Part shown: in pieces, positions 1-5,128 of the stretch
How the letters are laid out: each line of letters opens with the position of its first letter
How positions within the stretch are numbered: position 1 is the first letter of the stretch
Source: Candidatus Latescibacteria bacterium 4484_107
GTDB lineage: Bacteria > Latescibacterota > 4484-107
Direction: 5' to 3'
Assembly: GCA_002059205.1 (NCBI GenBank)
Contig: MVCQ01000095.1
Span: 1-6,091 of the forward strand
DNA: 6,091 bases
Position numbers and translations under genes: made by a program
The notes under the pieces: generated by a model
What the model was told of the DNA's origin: nothing
Database searches by the model: none
The model's input: only the letters and a program-made list of their open reading frames with translations

Positions 1-1
1 G

Positions 2-295
2 AGCGCCTCTTCGGCGAAATCCGAGCGGATGGCAGCGGTGGAAGAGAAGGTGCGGCAGCGGGAATATGATCGTCCCGAGGTGCGGAAAGAGATCGCCGCG
101 CGCCTTCTGAAAACGCCGGGGTTCCGGGAGATTCTGGAGGGAAGGACACGCCCTGCGGCGGCCTCTTCTCCTATTCCAAAGTCGGGAACGGACCGGGTGC
201 AAATCGCCAAAGAGCGGGTGCGGGATGGGTTCTACGATCGAACGGAAGTGCACTCGGCCGTGGCCGGAAAACTGCTCCAGATGTGGCTGCCCTGA
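2..295 (+). CDS. FlgM-like small protein with duplicated helix motif, 5' end outside window
   Basis: The frame is open from base 2, so the gene probably begins upstream; the first ATG in view is at 29 and would give 88 residues, but no Shine-Dalgarno sequence supports it. Counting from that ATG, residues 4-27 and 60-83 are two copies of one motif, sharing VR, YDR, EV, A and LL at equivalent places (11 of 24 identical by eye). They are separated by a Pro/Ala/Ser-rich linker (about 40-55). The pattern, helix then G-x-Y-D-R then helix ending in LL, resembles the sigma-28-binding C-terminal part of anti-sigma factor FlgM, which is small, cytoplasmic and largely unfolded. No flagellar gene is visible here, so the role is an inference. 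There is no signal peptide or membrane segment. It could equally be an unnamed small helical protein family. Confidence 0.6.
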   Translation, partial: SASSAKSERMAAVEEKVRQREYDRPEVRKEIAARLLKTPGFREILEGRTRPAAASSPIPKSGTDRVQIAKERVRDGFYDRTEVHSAVAGKLLQMWLP

Positions 296-408
296 GAACC
301 TGGAGAACTCCCGCTGGGTCGGATTCGATATCGGATACCCGGGCGTGGAGAAGGGAAGAATAGCTAACGTTTTTGAGGCTCTTTCAAATGGTTTATCCGA
401 TGAGTTTA

Positions 409-480
409 CTTCGGCGCTTCACGCCTCGCAATGACACTAAGAGCGCTATTTTGTCGTTGCGAGCGAAACGGCGCATCTCG
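409..480. repeat. Imperfect palindromic dispersed repeat (TTGCGAG type)
   Basis: The left arm (409-436) read on the minus strand begins TGTCATTGCGAG, and the right arm (452-480) on the plus strand begins TGTCGTTGCGAG. The two arms face each other across about 15 bases and differ at one base in this core; beyond the core they diverge while both keep GC-rich gcgaa/gcgcc-like segments. The TTGCGAGCGAA word is familiar from intergenic repeats that occur in many copies in several Gram-negative and environmental genomes, where spurious ORFs translate it as RGVKRRS or RFARND; the same peptides appear on the minus strand here. It is probably a non-coding REP/MITE-like element. Copy number cannot be judged from this window. 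Confidence 0.55.
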
Positions 481-513
481 TTTTTTTGCTTTTGCAAGAA
501 GCCCCTTTGAAAA

Positions 514-891
514 TCATTTGACTTTGTCAGACTGGAACGGTGCCCTTGGAATGCCAAAGGAAATCCAAAGCGCAAAGTTCAGACTCAGCGTCTCCCGGCC
601 TTGAGTGCCCTGACCGGCGAAAGGATTCGGCTCCAACGCGTCGGTGTAAGAGGGCAGGCCCGACTGACAGCGCTTCGGCTCTGCGGCAACCCACTTTTTG
701 AAGGAGGACCGTTTTTTTTGAGCTTTGGTTTTCCAGCTGGATTTGGCATTCGAATTCTGGATTTTGACCTTTCTGTTGAACGCGTTGGTTTGATCTAGTC
801 GGGTCAAGAGCACTCCCGCTGCTTTTTTTCTTCCTTCCTTCTTCTTCCTCATCTTGCCCGATCCCTCTACCCACGCTTTGCCTGCTTCCAT
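514..891 (-). CDS. Doubtful small basic protein, unrecognised
   Basis: I do not recognise this protein. The ATG at 891 is preceded at ideal spacing by AAAGGAGG (895-902), the strongest Shine-Dalgarno sequence in the window, and a TATGAT box lies at 913-918, though without a well-spaced -35. The product would be about 125 residues. Its first 70 are very basic: residues 14-24 are almost all K, R, E and G, followed by several KK/KKR clusters. The C-terminal half has no familiar pattern and resembles random translation of intergenic DNA. No signal peptide or membrane segment is present. The GTG at 909 would add six residues but would put the ribosome binding site inside the gene. The ribosome binding site argues for a real start, perhaps of a gene that has since lost its proper 3' end; the composition argues against. 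Treat as hypothetical. Confidence 0.3.
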   Translation of the reverse strand: MEAGKAWVEGSGKMRKKKEGRKKAAGVLLTRLDQTNAFNRKVKIQNSNAKSSWKTKAQKKRSSFKKWVAAEPKRCQSGLPSYTDALEPNPFAGQGTQGRETLSLNFALWISFGIPRAPFQSDKVK

Positions 892-996
892 GTTTCCTCC
901 TTTGCTCACCGCATCATAGGACCGTGGTCTTACCCCGTTTTTTTCAACAGGACGGCAATAGCCGCTAACTTTTCCCCTGTTTGCTGTTTTTTCCTA

Positions 997-1025
997 TTGA
1001 CAGCAGCCCCTTTTTTTCTTATCTT
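997..1025 (+). promoter_or_regulatory. Promoter of tRNA-tadA operon
   Basis: A perfect -35 TTGACA (997-1002) is followed after exactly 17 bases by TATCTT (1020-1025; four of six match TATAAT). Transcription would start near 1032, about 11 bases before the first tRNA. A sigma-70-type promoter this close to tRNA-Arg fits a stable RNA operon. The spacer is pyrimidine-rich. Confidence 0.7.
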
Positions 1026-1042
1026 TCAGGTTCTCAGGCTTT

Positions 1043-1119
<77 letters not shown>

Positions 1120-1186
1120 GCTTACTCGCAGTGGGCGCCCCAACCCTTTTTAGACGGGCGCAAGCTTGTCGTACGAACACTTTAAC

Positions 1187-1262
1187 GGCGCATTCGTCTA
1201 GTGGTTTAGGACATCGGCCTCTCACGCCGAAAACAGGGGTTCAATTCCCCTATGCGCTACCA
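1187..1262 (+). tRNA. tRNA-Glu (anticodon CTC)
   Basis: The acceptor stem GGCGCAT (1187-1193) pairs with ATGCGCT (1252-1258), again with a terminal G-U pair. The anticodon stem TCGGC/GCCGA encloses loop CTCTCAC with anticodon CTC at 1221-1223, which reads GAG. The T arm is GGGG-TTCAATT-CCCC. Discriminator A and an encoded CCA close it. The tadA start codon follows 8 bases after the CCA, so 3' processing of this tRNA would set the 5' end of the tadA mRNA. Confidence 0.97.
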
Positions 1263-1270
1263 TTTCCGGT

Positions 1271-1741
1271 ATGGACTTTTATCCTTCCTCCGACGATGAA
1301 CGATGGATGCGCGCGGCCCTTCGGGAGGCCGAACAAGCATTTGCCGAACGGGAGACCCCGGTGGGCGCGGTGGTGGTACATCAGGGAAAGATCATCGGAC
1401 GGGGAACCAATCAGGTAGAGCGCTTGCAGGATCCCACCGCGCACGCGGAGATTCTTGCCATCGGAGCCGCGGCGGGTGCGATGGATTCGTGGCGTCTCGA
1501 GGAGGCGGTGCTCTACGTTACACTGGAGCCGTGTGCTATGTGTGCCGGGGCAATTGTCTTGTCCCGGCTTTCTCGCTTGGTGTTCGGAGCCTTCGACCCG
1601 AAGTCCGGAGCCTGTGGTTCGCTTTTCAATATCGTGCAGGATCCTCGTCTCAATCACCAGGTAGCACTTGTTGGGGGCGTCTTGGAAGAGGAATGTGGAA
1701 ACCTTCTGAGGGATTTCTTCAGAGAGATACGTGACAAGTAG
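1271..1741 (+). CDS. tadA: tRNA adenosine(34) deaminase TadA
   Basis: TadA hydrolytically deaminates adenosine 34 in the anticodon of tRNA-Arg(ACG) to inosine, in the cytoplasm as a homodimer. The 156-residue product has the whole cytidine/deoxycytidylate deaminase fold. Zinc ligand His58 and proton-shuttle Glu60 lie in TAHAEI, and the other zinc ligands Cys88 and Cys91 in EPCAMC. PVGAVVV (30-36) and the typical C-terminal FGAFDPKSGACGS segment (105-117) follow the family pattern, and the length is usual. The ATG at 1271 is chosen because residues 10-14 (ERWMR) align with the E. coli N-terminus. No Shine-Dalgarno sequence precedes it: the 8 bases upstream directly follow the CCA of tRNA-Glu, and 8 bases separate the stop codon from tRNA-Ser(CGA). 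Expression must be tied to tRNA processing. Identification is secure. Confidence 0.97.
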   Translation: MDFYPSSDDERWMRAALREAEQAFAERETPVGAVVVHQGKIIGRGTNQVERLQDPTAHAEILAIGAAAGAMDSWRLEEAVLYVTLEPCAMCAGAIVLSRLSRLVFGAFDPKSGACGSLFNIVQDPRLNHQVALVGGVLEEECGNLLRDFFREIRDK

Positions 1742-1749
1742 GCTGATGC

Positions 1750-1837
<88 letters not shown>

Positions 1838-1874
1838 TTTTGAACGAACATTCGATTTGCTAGCCGTAAGTTGT

Positions 1875-1968
1875 GGAGAGATGTCCGAGTTGGCTGAAGG
1901 AGCACGACTGGAAATCGTGTGTGGGGCCAAAAGCTTCACCGAGGGTTCGAATCCCTCTCTCTCCGCCA
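1875..1968 (+). tRNA. tRNA-Ser (anticodon GGA)
   Basis: The acceptor stem GGAGAGA (1875-1881) pairs with TCTCTCC, then discriminator G and encoded CCA. The anticodon stem CACGA/TCGTG encloses CTGGAAA with anticodon GGA at 1910-1912, reading UCC and UCU. The variable arm is a 7-pair stem (GTGGGGC with GCTTCAC, two G-U pairs). The T arm is GAGGG-TTCGAAT-CCCTC. It lies 37 bases after tRNA-Ser(CGA) and is the last gene of the operon before the terminator. Confidence 0.97.
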
Positions 1969-2009
1969 CGTAGTAATAGGGTATGCGGCATAAAGCAGAA
2001 AAAAACAGC

Positions 2010-2048
2010 AGCCCCCCGATTTTCTTGAGAAATCGGGGGGCTATTTTT
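2010..2048. terminator. Bidirectional rho-independent terminator
   Basis: A perfect 13-bp stem (2010-2022 with 2030-2042, rich in C/G) encloses a 7-base loop and is followed on the plus strand by ATTTTT (2043-2048), ending the tRNA-tadA operon. On the minus strand the same hairpin is followed by a T run (complement of the A run at about 1999-2005), so it should also end the QueG-like transcript, whose stop codon is about 50 bases away. The two operons converge on it. Confidence 0.92.
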
Positions 2049-2092
2049 GTGATGGTGAACATCGGTCCCGGTGACGGATGCCGGTTTTCGAA

Positions 2093-2770
2093 TTATCCCG
2101 TTCCCTGACACGCTTTGACGCAAATCCCGCAGATGTATTGGCCCACCTTCTTGCGGTATGCCTTCAGTTGGGCGAAGCACCGGCCAAAATCATACTCCTG
2201 CGCGGTCTCTCCAATTGCGCGGGCCGGGCAGACGGAAACGCAGGCCCGACACATTCCGCAACCGCCCTCGACAGGACCATCCACCGTTAGAGGAAGATCG
2301 GTCAGGATCGTCACGTAGCGCACGGCCGCGCCGAATCGGGGATGCACCAAAAGATTATTGCGCCCGATCCAGCCGTGTCCGGCCATCACCCCGACGTGCC
2401 GGTGAGAAAGATGCCCGGTCTGAGCCTCCCAGTCCACGATCTGAGAAGCCGCGATTGGAAGCGCGCGCGCCCCCATCTCCTGAATTATCCCCCCCATCTG
2501 AAACGCGACCCGATCCAGGAGGAAGTTGGCCTGCCGGTAATGCCATTGATAGAGGAACGTGGGACAATCGCTGATGCCCTCCAGGACCTGCCCGCTGAGC
2601 CGGACCCCCATAGAGATGGCAAAAGAGAGTCCGTCCTGCTCCTGGTGAGAAAGCCGGGACCGCGCCTCGACCGGATCATATTTTGCCACGCCGAAGAGGG
2701 CAATGCCGCGCTCCAAAGCATAGATTTCGAGGGTGCGGTAGTTTTCTTCGGATTGTTTCATATTGGTCAT
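2093..2770 (-). CDS. QueG-like double [4Fe-4S] cluster protein
   Basis: This 225-residue protein resembles the core of epoxyqueuosine reductase QueG and reductive dehalogenases. Residues 129-142 (MAGHGWIGRNNLLV) and 153-161 (VTILTDLPL) match the conserved QueG block before its clusters. The C-terminus has two 4Fe-4S motifs: Cys171, 174, 177 and 181 (CxxCxxCxxxCP), and Cys198, 214, 217 and 221. True QueG is over 300 residues, with a complete corrinoid-binding N-terminal domain and a C-terminal HEAT region; this protein stops at the second cluster and lacks the typical vDtgpvlEr segment, having VDWEAQTGHLSHR instead. It is downstream of the RACo-like gene on the same strand (about 140 bases apart), so I infer an electron-transfer role in corrinoid reactivation, not tRNA modification. 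No Shine-Dalgarno sequence lies near the ATGs at 2770 or 2761, so the start is uncertain. Confidence 0.8.
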   Translation of the reverse strand: MTNMKQSEENYRTLEIYALERGIALFGVAKYDPVEARSRLSHQEQDGLSFAISMGVRLSGQVLEGISDCPTFLYQWHYRQANFLLDRVAFQMGGIIQEMGARALPIAASQIVDWEAQTGHLSHRHVGVMAGHGWIGRNNLLVHPRFGAAVRYVTILTDLPLTVDGPVEGGCGMCRACVSVCPARAIGETAQEYDFGRCFAQLKAYRKKVGQYICGICVKACQGTG

Positions 2771-2843
2771 TGGTAAGTGGTGATTCGTCCCTCCCCCTCC
2801 CCACCCGTCAGGATCAGGACCTCCGCGCTACGCTTCCCGCTTT

Positions 2844-2913
2844 ACGTTTCACGTTTCACGTTTCACGTTTTACGTTTTACGTTTTACGTTTTACGTTTCA
2901 CGCCTCACGTTTC
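2844..2913. repeat. Tandem heptamer array, ACGTTTY x10
   Basis: Ten contiguous 7-base units run without a gap: three ACGTTTC, four ACGTTTT, then ACGTTTC, the variant ACGCCTC, and ACGTTTC. Identical units sit in blocks, as expected from slippage. The array fills half the gap between the RACo-like and QueG-like genes, and its last unit overlaps the RACo stop codon (TGA at 2912-2914 on the minus strand). Similar ACGTTTC tracts are familiar intergenic debris in some environmental bacterial genomes. No regulatory role is shown. Confidence 0.95.
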
Positions 2914-4762
2914 AAAAAAACATATTGTCGGTGAATTTCTCCATAAAATCCATCCGGGTGGACAATTCGATGTATTGGATCTCACGGGCCAGCACGGCCG
3001 CGCGCTTTCGCTCCGTTTGCGAGATCAGGGCGAGTTTGGCGCCCTCTCCGGCGGCGTTTCCGATGGAATGGATTTTCTCCACGGAAATCGGAGGCAACAG
3101 GCCGATGGCCGATGCGCTTTCTTTGCGAAGATAATTGCCGAACGCGCCGGCTAACAGGACGCAGGAGAGCTCCGAAGCGCTTACCCCCATTTCCGCCATC
3201 AGAATGTCTATACCACTCCGGATGGCGCTTTTGGCCAATTGAAGCTCCCGGACATCCTTAGCGGTGATATACAACGCATTGCCATCTTCGCCCTCCGCCG
3301 CAGGCACGAGAAGAAAATCGTTGCCGTTTTCCCCGGCCCGGATGCGCGTCCGGATCCGATCCGGAGCAGACAGATCCGAATCGTCGGGATCCACAAGGCG
3401 GCCGCTCGAATCCACGACGCCCACTCGAACCATCTCAGCCACCACGTCCAAAAGTCCGGAGCCGCACAGTCCTCTCGGCCGGGCATTTCCGATGGTCGTG
3501 TATTCCACGTCGTCTCCGAAGACCACCTGATCGATGGCCCCTGGCGCGCCGCGCATGCCACACGAAATGCGAGCGCCCTCAAACGCGGGACCGGCGGCCG
3601 TAGCGCAAGCGACCATCTTCCCCTTGGCGGAGAAAACGATTTCGCCGTTGGTGCCGATATCCACTAAAACCACGTTGTCCTCTGTGTCGAAAATCCCGCT
3701 GGCGAGGATACCGCCGACGATATCCGCACCCACGTATCCGGAGATGTTGGGAAGAATATGTACGTGCGCCTGAGGATAAGCGCTGAGGTTCAATTCCTCG
3801 GCGTGCACCCATATAGCCTCGGATAGGACCGGAACGAAGGGAGAGGGAGCAAGCTGGCTCGGATCTATGTTCAGAAAAAGATGGTGCATACACGTGTTGC
3901 CCACAATAGCCATTTCGTAAATGTCCTCGGGGGTGATATGGGCCTGCCCGGCCAAGGTTTCGGTGATCTCGTTGAGTGCGGCGATGATCGCACGGTGCAG
4001 CTTCTGCAGGCCGCCCTCGTCCTCGATGACGAAGCTCAGACGGGCGATTACGTCATCGCCGTACACGACTTGCGGATTCATCGAAGCGGATACGCCGATT
4101 TGCTCGCCGGTAGTCAGATCTATCAAATAGCCCACCACGGTGGTGGTGCCGATGTCGAAGGCGATGCCATAAACCGGAGAAACAGCGCGGCCATCGTGTA
4201 CGTGGATGAGTTCGTCGTCGGAGCACACCGCGGTGATCTCGAAATCGTTTCCCCGGAGGATACGAGGCAACGTTCTGAGCAGCGAAAGCCTTCCCCGAAG
4301 TTCCCCATCGAGCGGAAGCGCCTGCTTGATGCGCTCGAAATCCGTTCGCTGATCTTCCAGTGTCGGTTTGGAAAGGGCCAACGGATAGGCTTTCGTGTCA
4401 GGATCTAACGCAACCTCCCGTCCCGCGCCGGATTCGAGGATTCGCTGGGCGATCAATTGGGTGGTGCGGGGAACTTCCACTGTGACATCGGAGCGCACCC
4501 GCGCCTGGCATGCCAATCGGATGCCTTGTGCTCTGTCCTCGACGGAGAGGTGCTTTTTCTCCGCATCCGAATATTCGGACAAGCCCCCGACAGCGAATAC
4601 CCGACACTTTCCGCACGTGCCGTCTCCGCCGCATGGTCCCTCGATGGGAATCCCCGCGGACCGGGCGATTTCCAGAATGGTGGCTCCTTTCGAGGCCTGG
4701 ACGACTTTTCCTTCCGGCTCGAAAACGATCTCAAACGTCTGTTCCGAAGCTGTTTTGGACAT
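2912..4762 (-). CDS. RACo-like corrinoid activation ATPase (2Fe-2S ferredoxin plus ASKHA domain)
   Basis: This 616-residue cytoplasmic protein belongs to the family of RACo/RamA-type activators, which use ATP to drive reduction of inactive Co(II) corrinoid proteins to Co(I) for methyl transfer. Residues 9-97 form a 2Fe-2S ferredoxin with Cys44, 50, 53 and 85. A linker follows (100-195). From about 198 comes the ASKHA-type ATPase of the DUF4445 family: DIGTTT (203-208), GNTCMHH (288-294), DIGTNGE (368-374), GLCGSGLLD (431-439) and an AGAFGNYL block near 550. Length and order match characterised RACo. RamA-type activators instead carry C-terminal 4Fe-4S motifs, absent here, so RACo is the closer type. 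The ATG at 4762 has AAGGAG 10 bases upstream (4773-4778). That site lies inside the hsdR relic, and the stop codon lies in the heptamer array. No corrinoid protein or methyltransferase is in the window, so the target is unknown. Confidence 0.93.
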   Translation of the reverse strand: MSKTASEQTFEIVFEPEGKVVQASKGATILEIARSAGIPIEGPCGGDGTCGKCRVFAVGGLSEYSDAEKKHLSVEDRAQGIRLACQARVRSDVTVEVPRTTQLIAQRILESGAGREVALDPDTKAYPLALSKPTLEDQRTDFERIKQALPLDGELRGRLSLLRTLPRILRGNDFEITAVCSDDELIHVHDGRAVSPVYGIAFDIGTTTVVGYLIDLTTGEQIGVSASMNPQVVYGDDVIARLSFVIEDEGGLQKLHRAIIAALNEITETLAGQAHITPEDIYEMAIVGNTCMHHLFLNIDPSQLAPSPFVPVLSEAIWVHAEELNLSAYPQAHVHILPNISGYVGADIVGGILASGIFDTEDNVVLVDIGTNGEIVFSAKGKMVACATAAGPAFEGARISCGMRGAPGAIDQVVFGDDVEYTTIGNARPRGLCGSGLLDVVAEMVRVGVVDSSGRLVDPDDSDLSAPDRIRTRIRAGENGNDFLLVPAAEGEDGNALYITAKDVRELQLAKSAIRSGIDILMAEMGVSASELSCVLLAGAFGNYLRKESASAIGLLPPISVEKIHSIGNAAGEGAKLALISQTERKRAAVLAREIQYIELSTRMDFMEKFTDNMFF

Positions 4763-4769
4763 AAGGCTG

Positions 4770-4964
4770 GTTCTCCTTTTGGAAAATAGTGACGTACTCC
4801 CATTCCCTGGGTTGGGTCTTCCGGATGAAGGCGATCACGTCCTGTGGGAACAGACCGCGCTCCGGGTTGAAGGCGTCCCGGTCGCCTTTTTCGTACCCGC
4901 CTGCAGTGGTCAGGTGGTGTTCGATGGCGGTTTCGAAGGCTTATTCTGTGTATTGACCGGGCAT
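4770..4964 (-). pseudogene. hsdR: hsdR relic: N-terminus of type I restriction subunit R
   Basis: HsdR is the ATP-dependent translocase and nuclease subunit of type I restriction enzymes, usually around 1000 residues. Here only the first 65 or so codons remain. From the ATG at 4964 (GGAG 8 bases upstream) the frame reads MPGQYTE, then TAA at 4941-4943, and continues AFETAIEHHL, GGYEKGDRDAFNPERGLF, FIRKTQPREWEYV and FQKEN. The spacing of AFE, the I-E-x-x-L helix, GGY-x-KGD, a FxxERxLFP element and F-I-x-x-TQPxxWEY is that of the HsdR N-terminus. The likeness ends about 4770, just before the RACo start; the frame then runs out of phase into that gene and stops near 4731. The in-frame stop and the loss of all nuclease and helicase motifs make it non-functional. 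It was recognised by eye from family memory, with no search. Confidence 0.8.
4773..4778 (-). promoter_or_regulatory. RBS of the RACo-like gene inside hsdR relic
   Basis: AAGGAG on the minus strand lies 10 bases before the ATG at 4762. The same bases are the Lys-Glu codons of the hsdR relic (FQKEN), so the RACo ribosome binding site was taken from, or replaced by, former coding sequence. Confidence 0.65.
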
Positions 4965-5006
4965 CAGGCTATCTCCGGATTGAGAAAAAGGAAGGCGGGA
5001 ACAAAA

Positions 5007-5025
5007 TGGCGGAAAATCCCCGCCA
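5007..5025 (-). terminator. Weak hairpin terminator after fic
   Basis: On the minus strand TGGCGG and CCGCCA form a 6-bp stem round a 7-base loop, followed by TTTTGTT. It lies between the fic stop codon (5121) and the hsdR relic start (4964). The stem is short and the T run is broken by a G, so termination may be partial. Confidence 0.3.
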
Positions 5026-5063
5026 GCCATTCCGTTGTGTTCAATGAAAAAGTTGCTAACGTT

Positions 5064-5128
5064 TTTGTGTAAAGCACATCACAAAATACTTTACACAAAG
5101 TGCTTTGTTGCTCATCGGCTTTACACAA
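5064..5128. repeat. Three copies of TTGTGTAAAG around the fic stop codon
   Basis: TTTGTGTAAAG (5064-5074) and its exact inverse CTTTACACAAA (5089-5099) form an 11-bp perfect inverted repeat with a 14-base gap. A third copy, CTTTACACAA (5119-5128), contains the fic stop codon TAA. A second, overlapping inverted pair AAAGCAC/GTGCTTT (5071-5077 and 5100-5106) offers an alternative fold. It may be an mRNA 3' structure, a protein-binding site or traces of the rearrangement that removed most of hsdR. Confidence 0.6.

Larger units (their letters stand above)
296..1042. other. Gene-poor stretch with repeat debris
   Basis: This 750-base stretch between the FlgM-like gene and the tRNA operon holds no gene I can name. 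It contains an imperfect palindrome (409-480), a long pyrimidine tract on the plus strand near 822-850, several T runs, a doubtful minus-strand ORF (514-891) and the promoter of the tRNA operon (997-1025). No hairpin with a T tract follows the FlgM-like stop codon, so the terminator of that gene is not apparent. Confidence 0.6.

Noticed and set aside
711..730. Plus-strand GAAGGAGG near 711 as a ribosome binding site.
   Set aside because: No start codon follows at suitable spacing.
1131..1418. Plus-strand open frame crossing tRNA-Glu and the start of tadA.
   Set aside because: It overlaps a certain tRNA and the tadA frame and has no RBS or recognisable sequence.
1969..2009. Possible small SRP RNA gene next to tadA and tRNA-Ser, as in some Firmicutes.
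   Set aside because: The space before the terminator is about 40 bases and the conserved SRP RNA core is not present anywhere in the operon.
2093..2770. Calling the Fe-S protein queG itself, which would make a tRNA wobble-modification neighbourhood with tadA.
   Set aside because: It is too short, lacks the HEAT region and the typical conserved QueG segment, and is convergent with the tadA operon while lying behind the RACo-like gene.
2844..2913. Regular short repeat as a possible CRISPR array or iteron origin.
   Set aside because: Units of 7 bases have no spacers between them, there is no cas or rep gene, and block-wise variants point to simple slippage.
2777..3154. Plus-strand open frame across the heptamer array and the 3' end of the RACo-like gene.
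   Set aside because: The repeated RFTFHV-like peptide is a translation of the tandem repeat, and the rest is antisense to a well-supported gene.
3881..4408. Long plus-strand open frame opposite the RACo-like gene.
   Set aside because: It is a shadow of a GC-rich gene on the other strand, with no recognisable domain or RBS.
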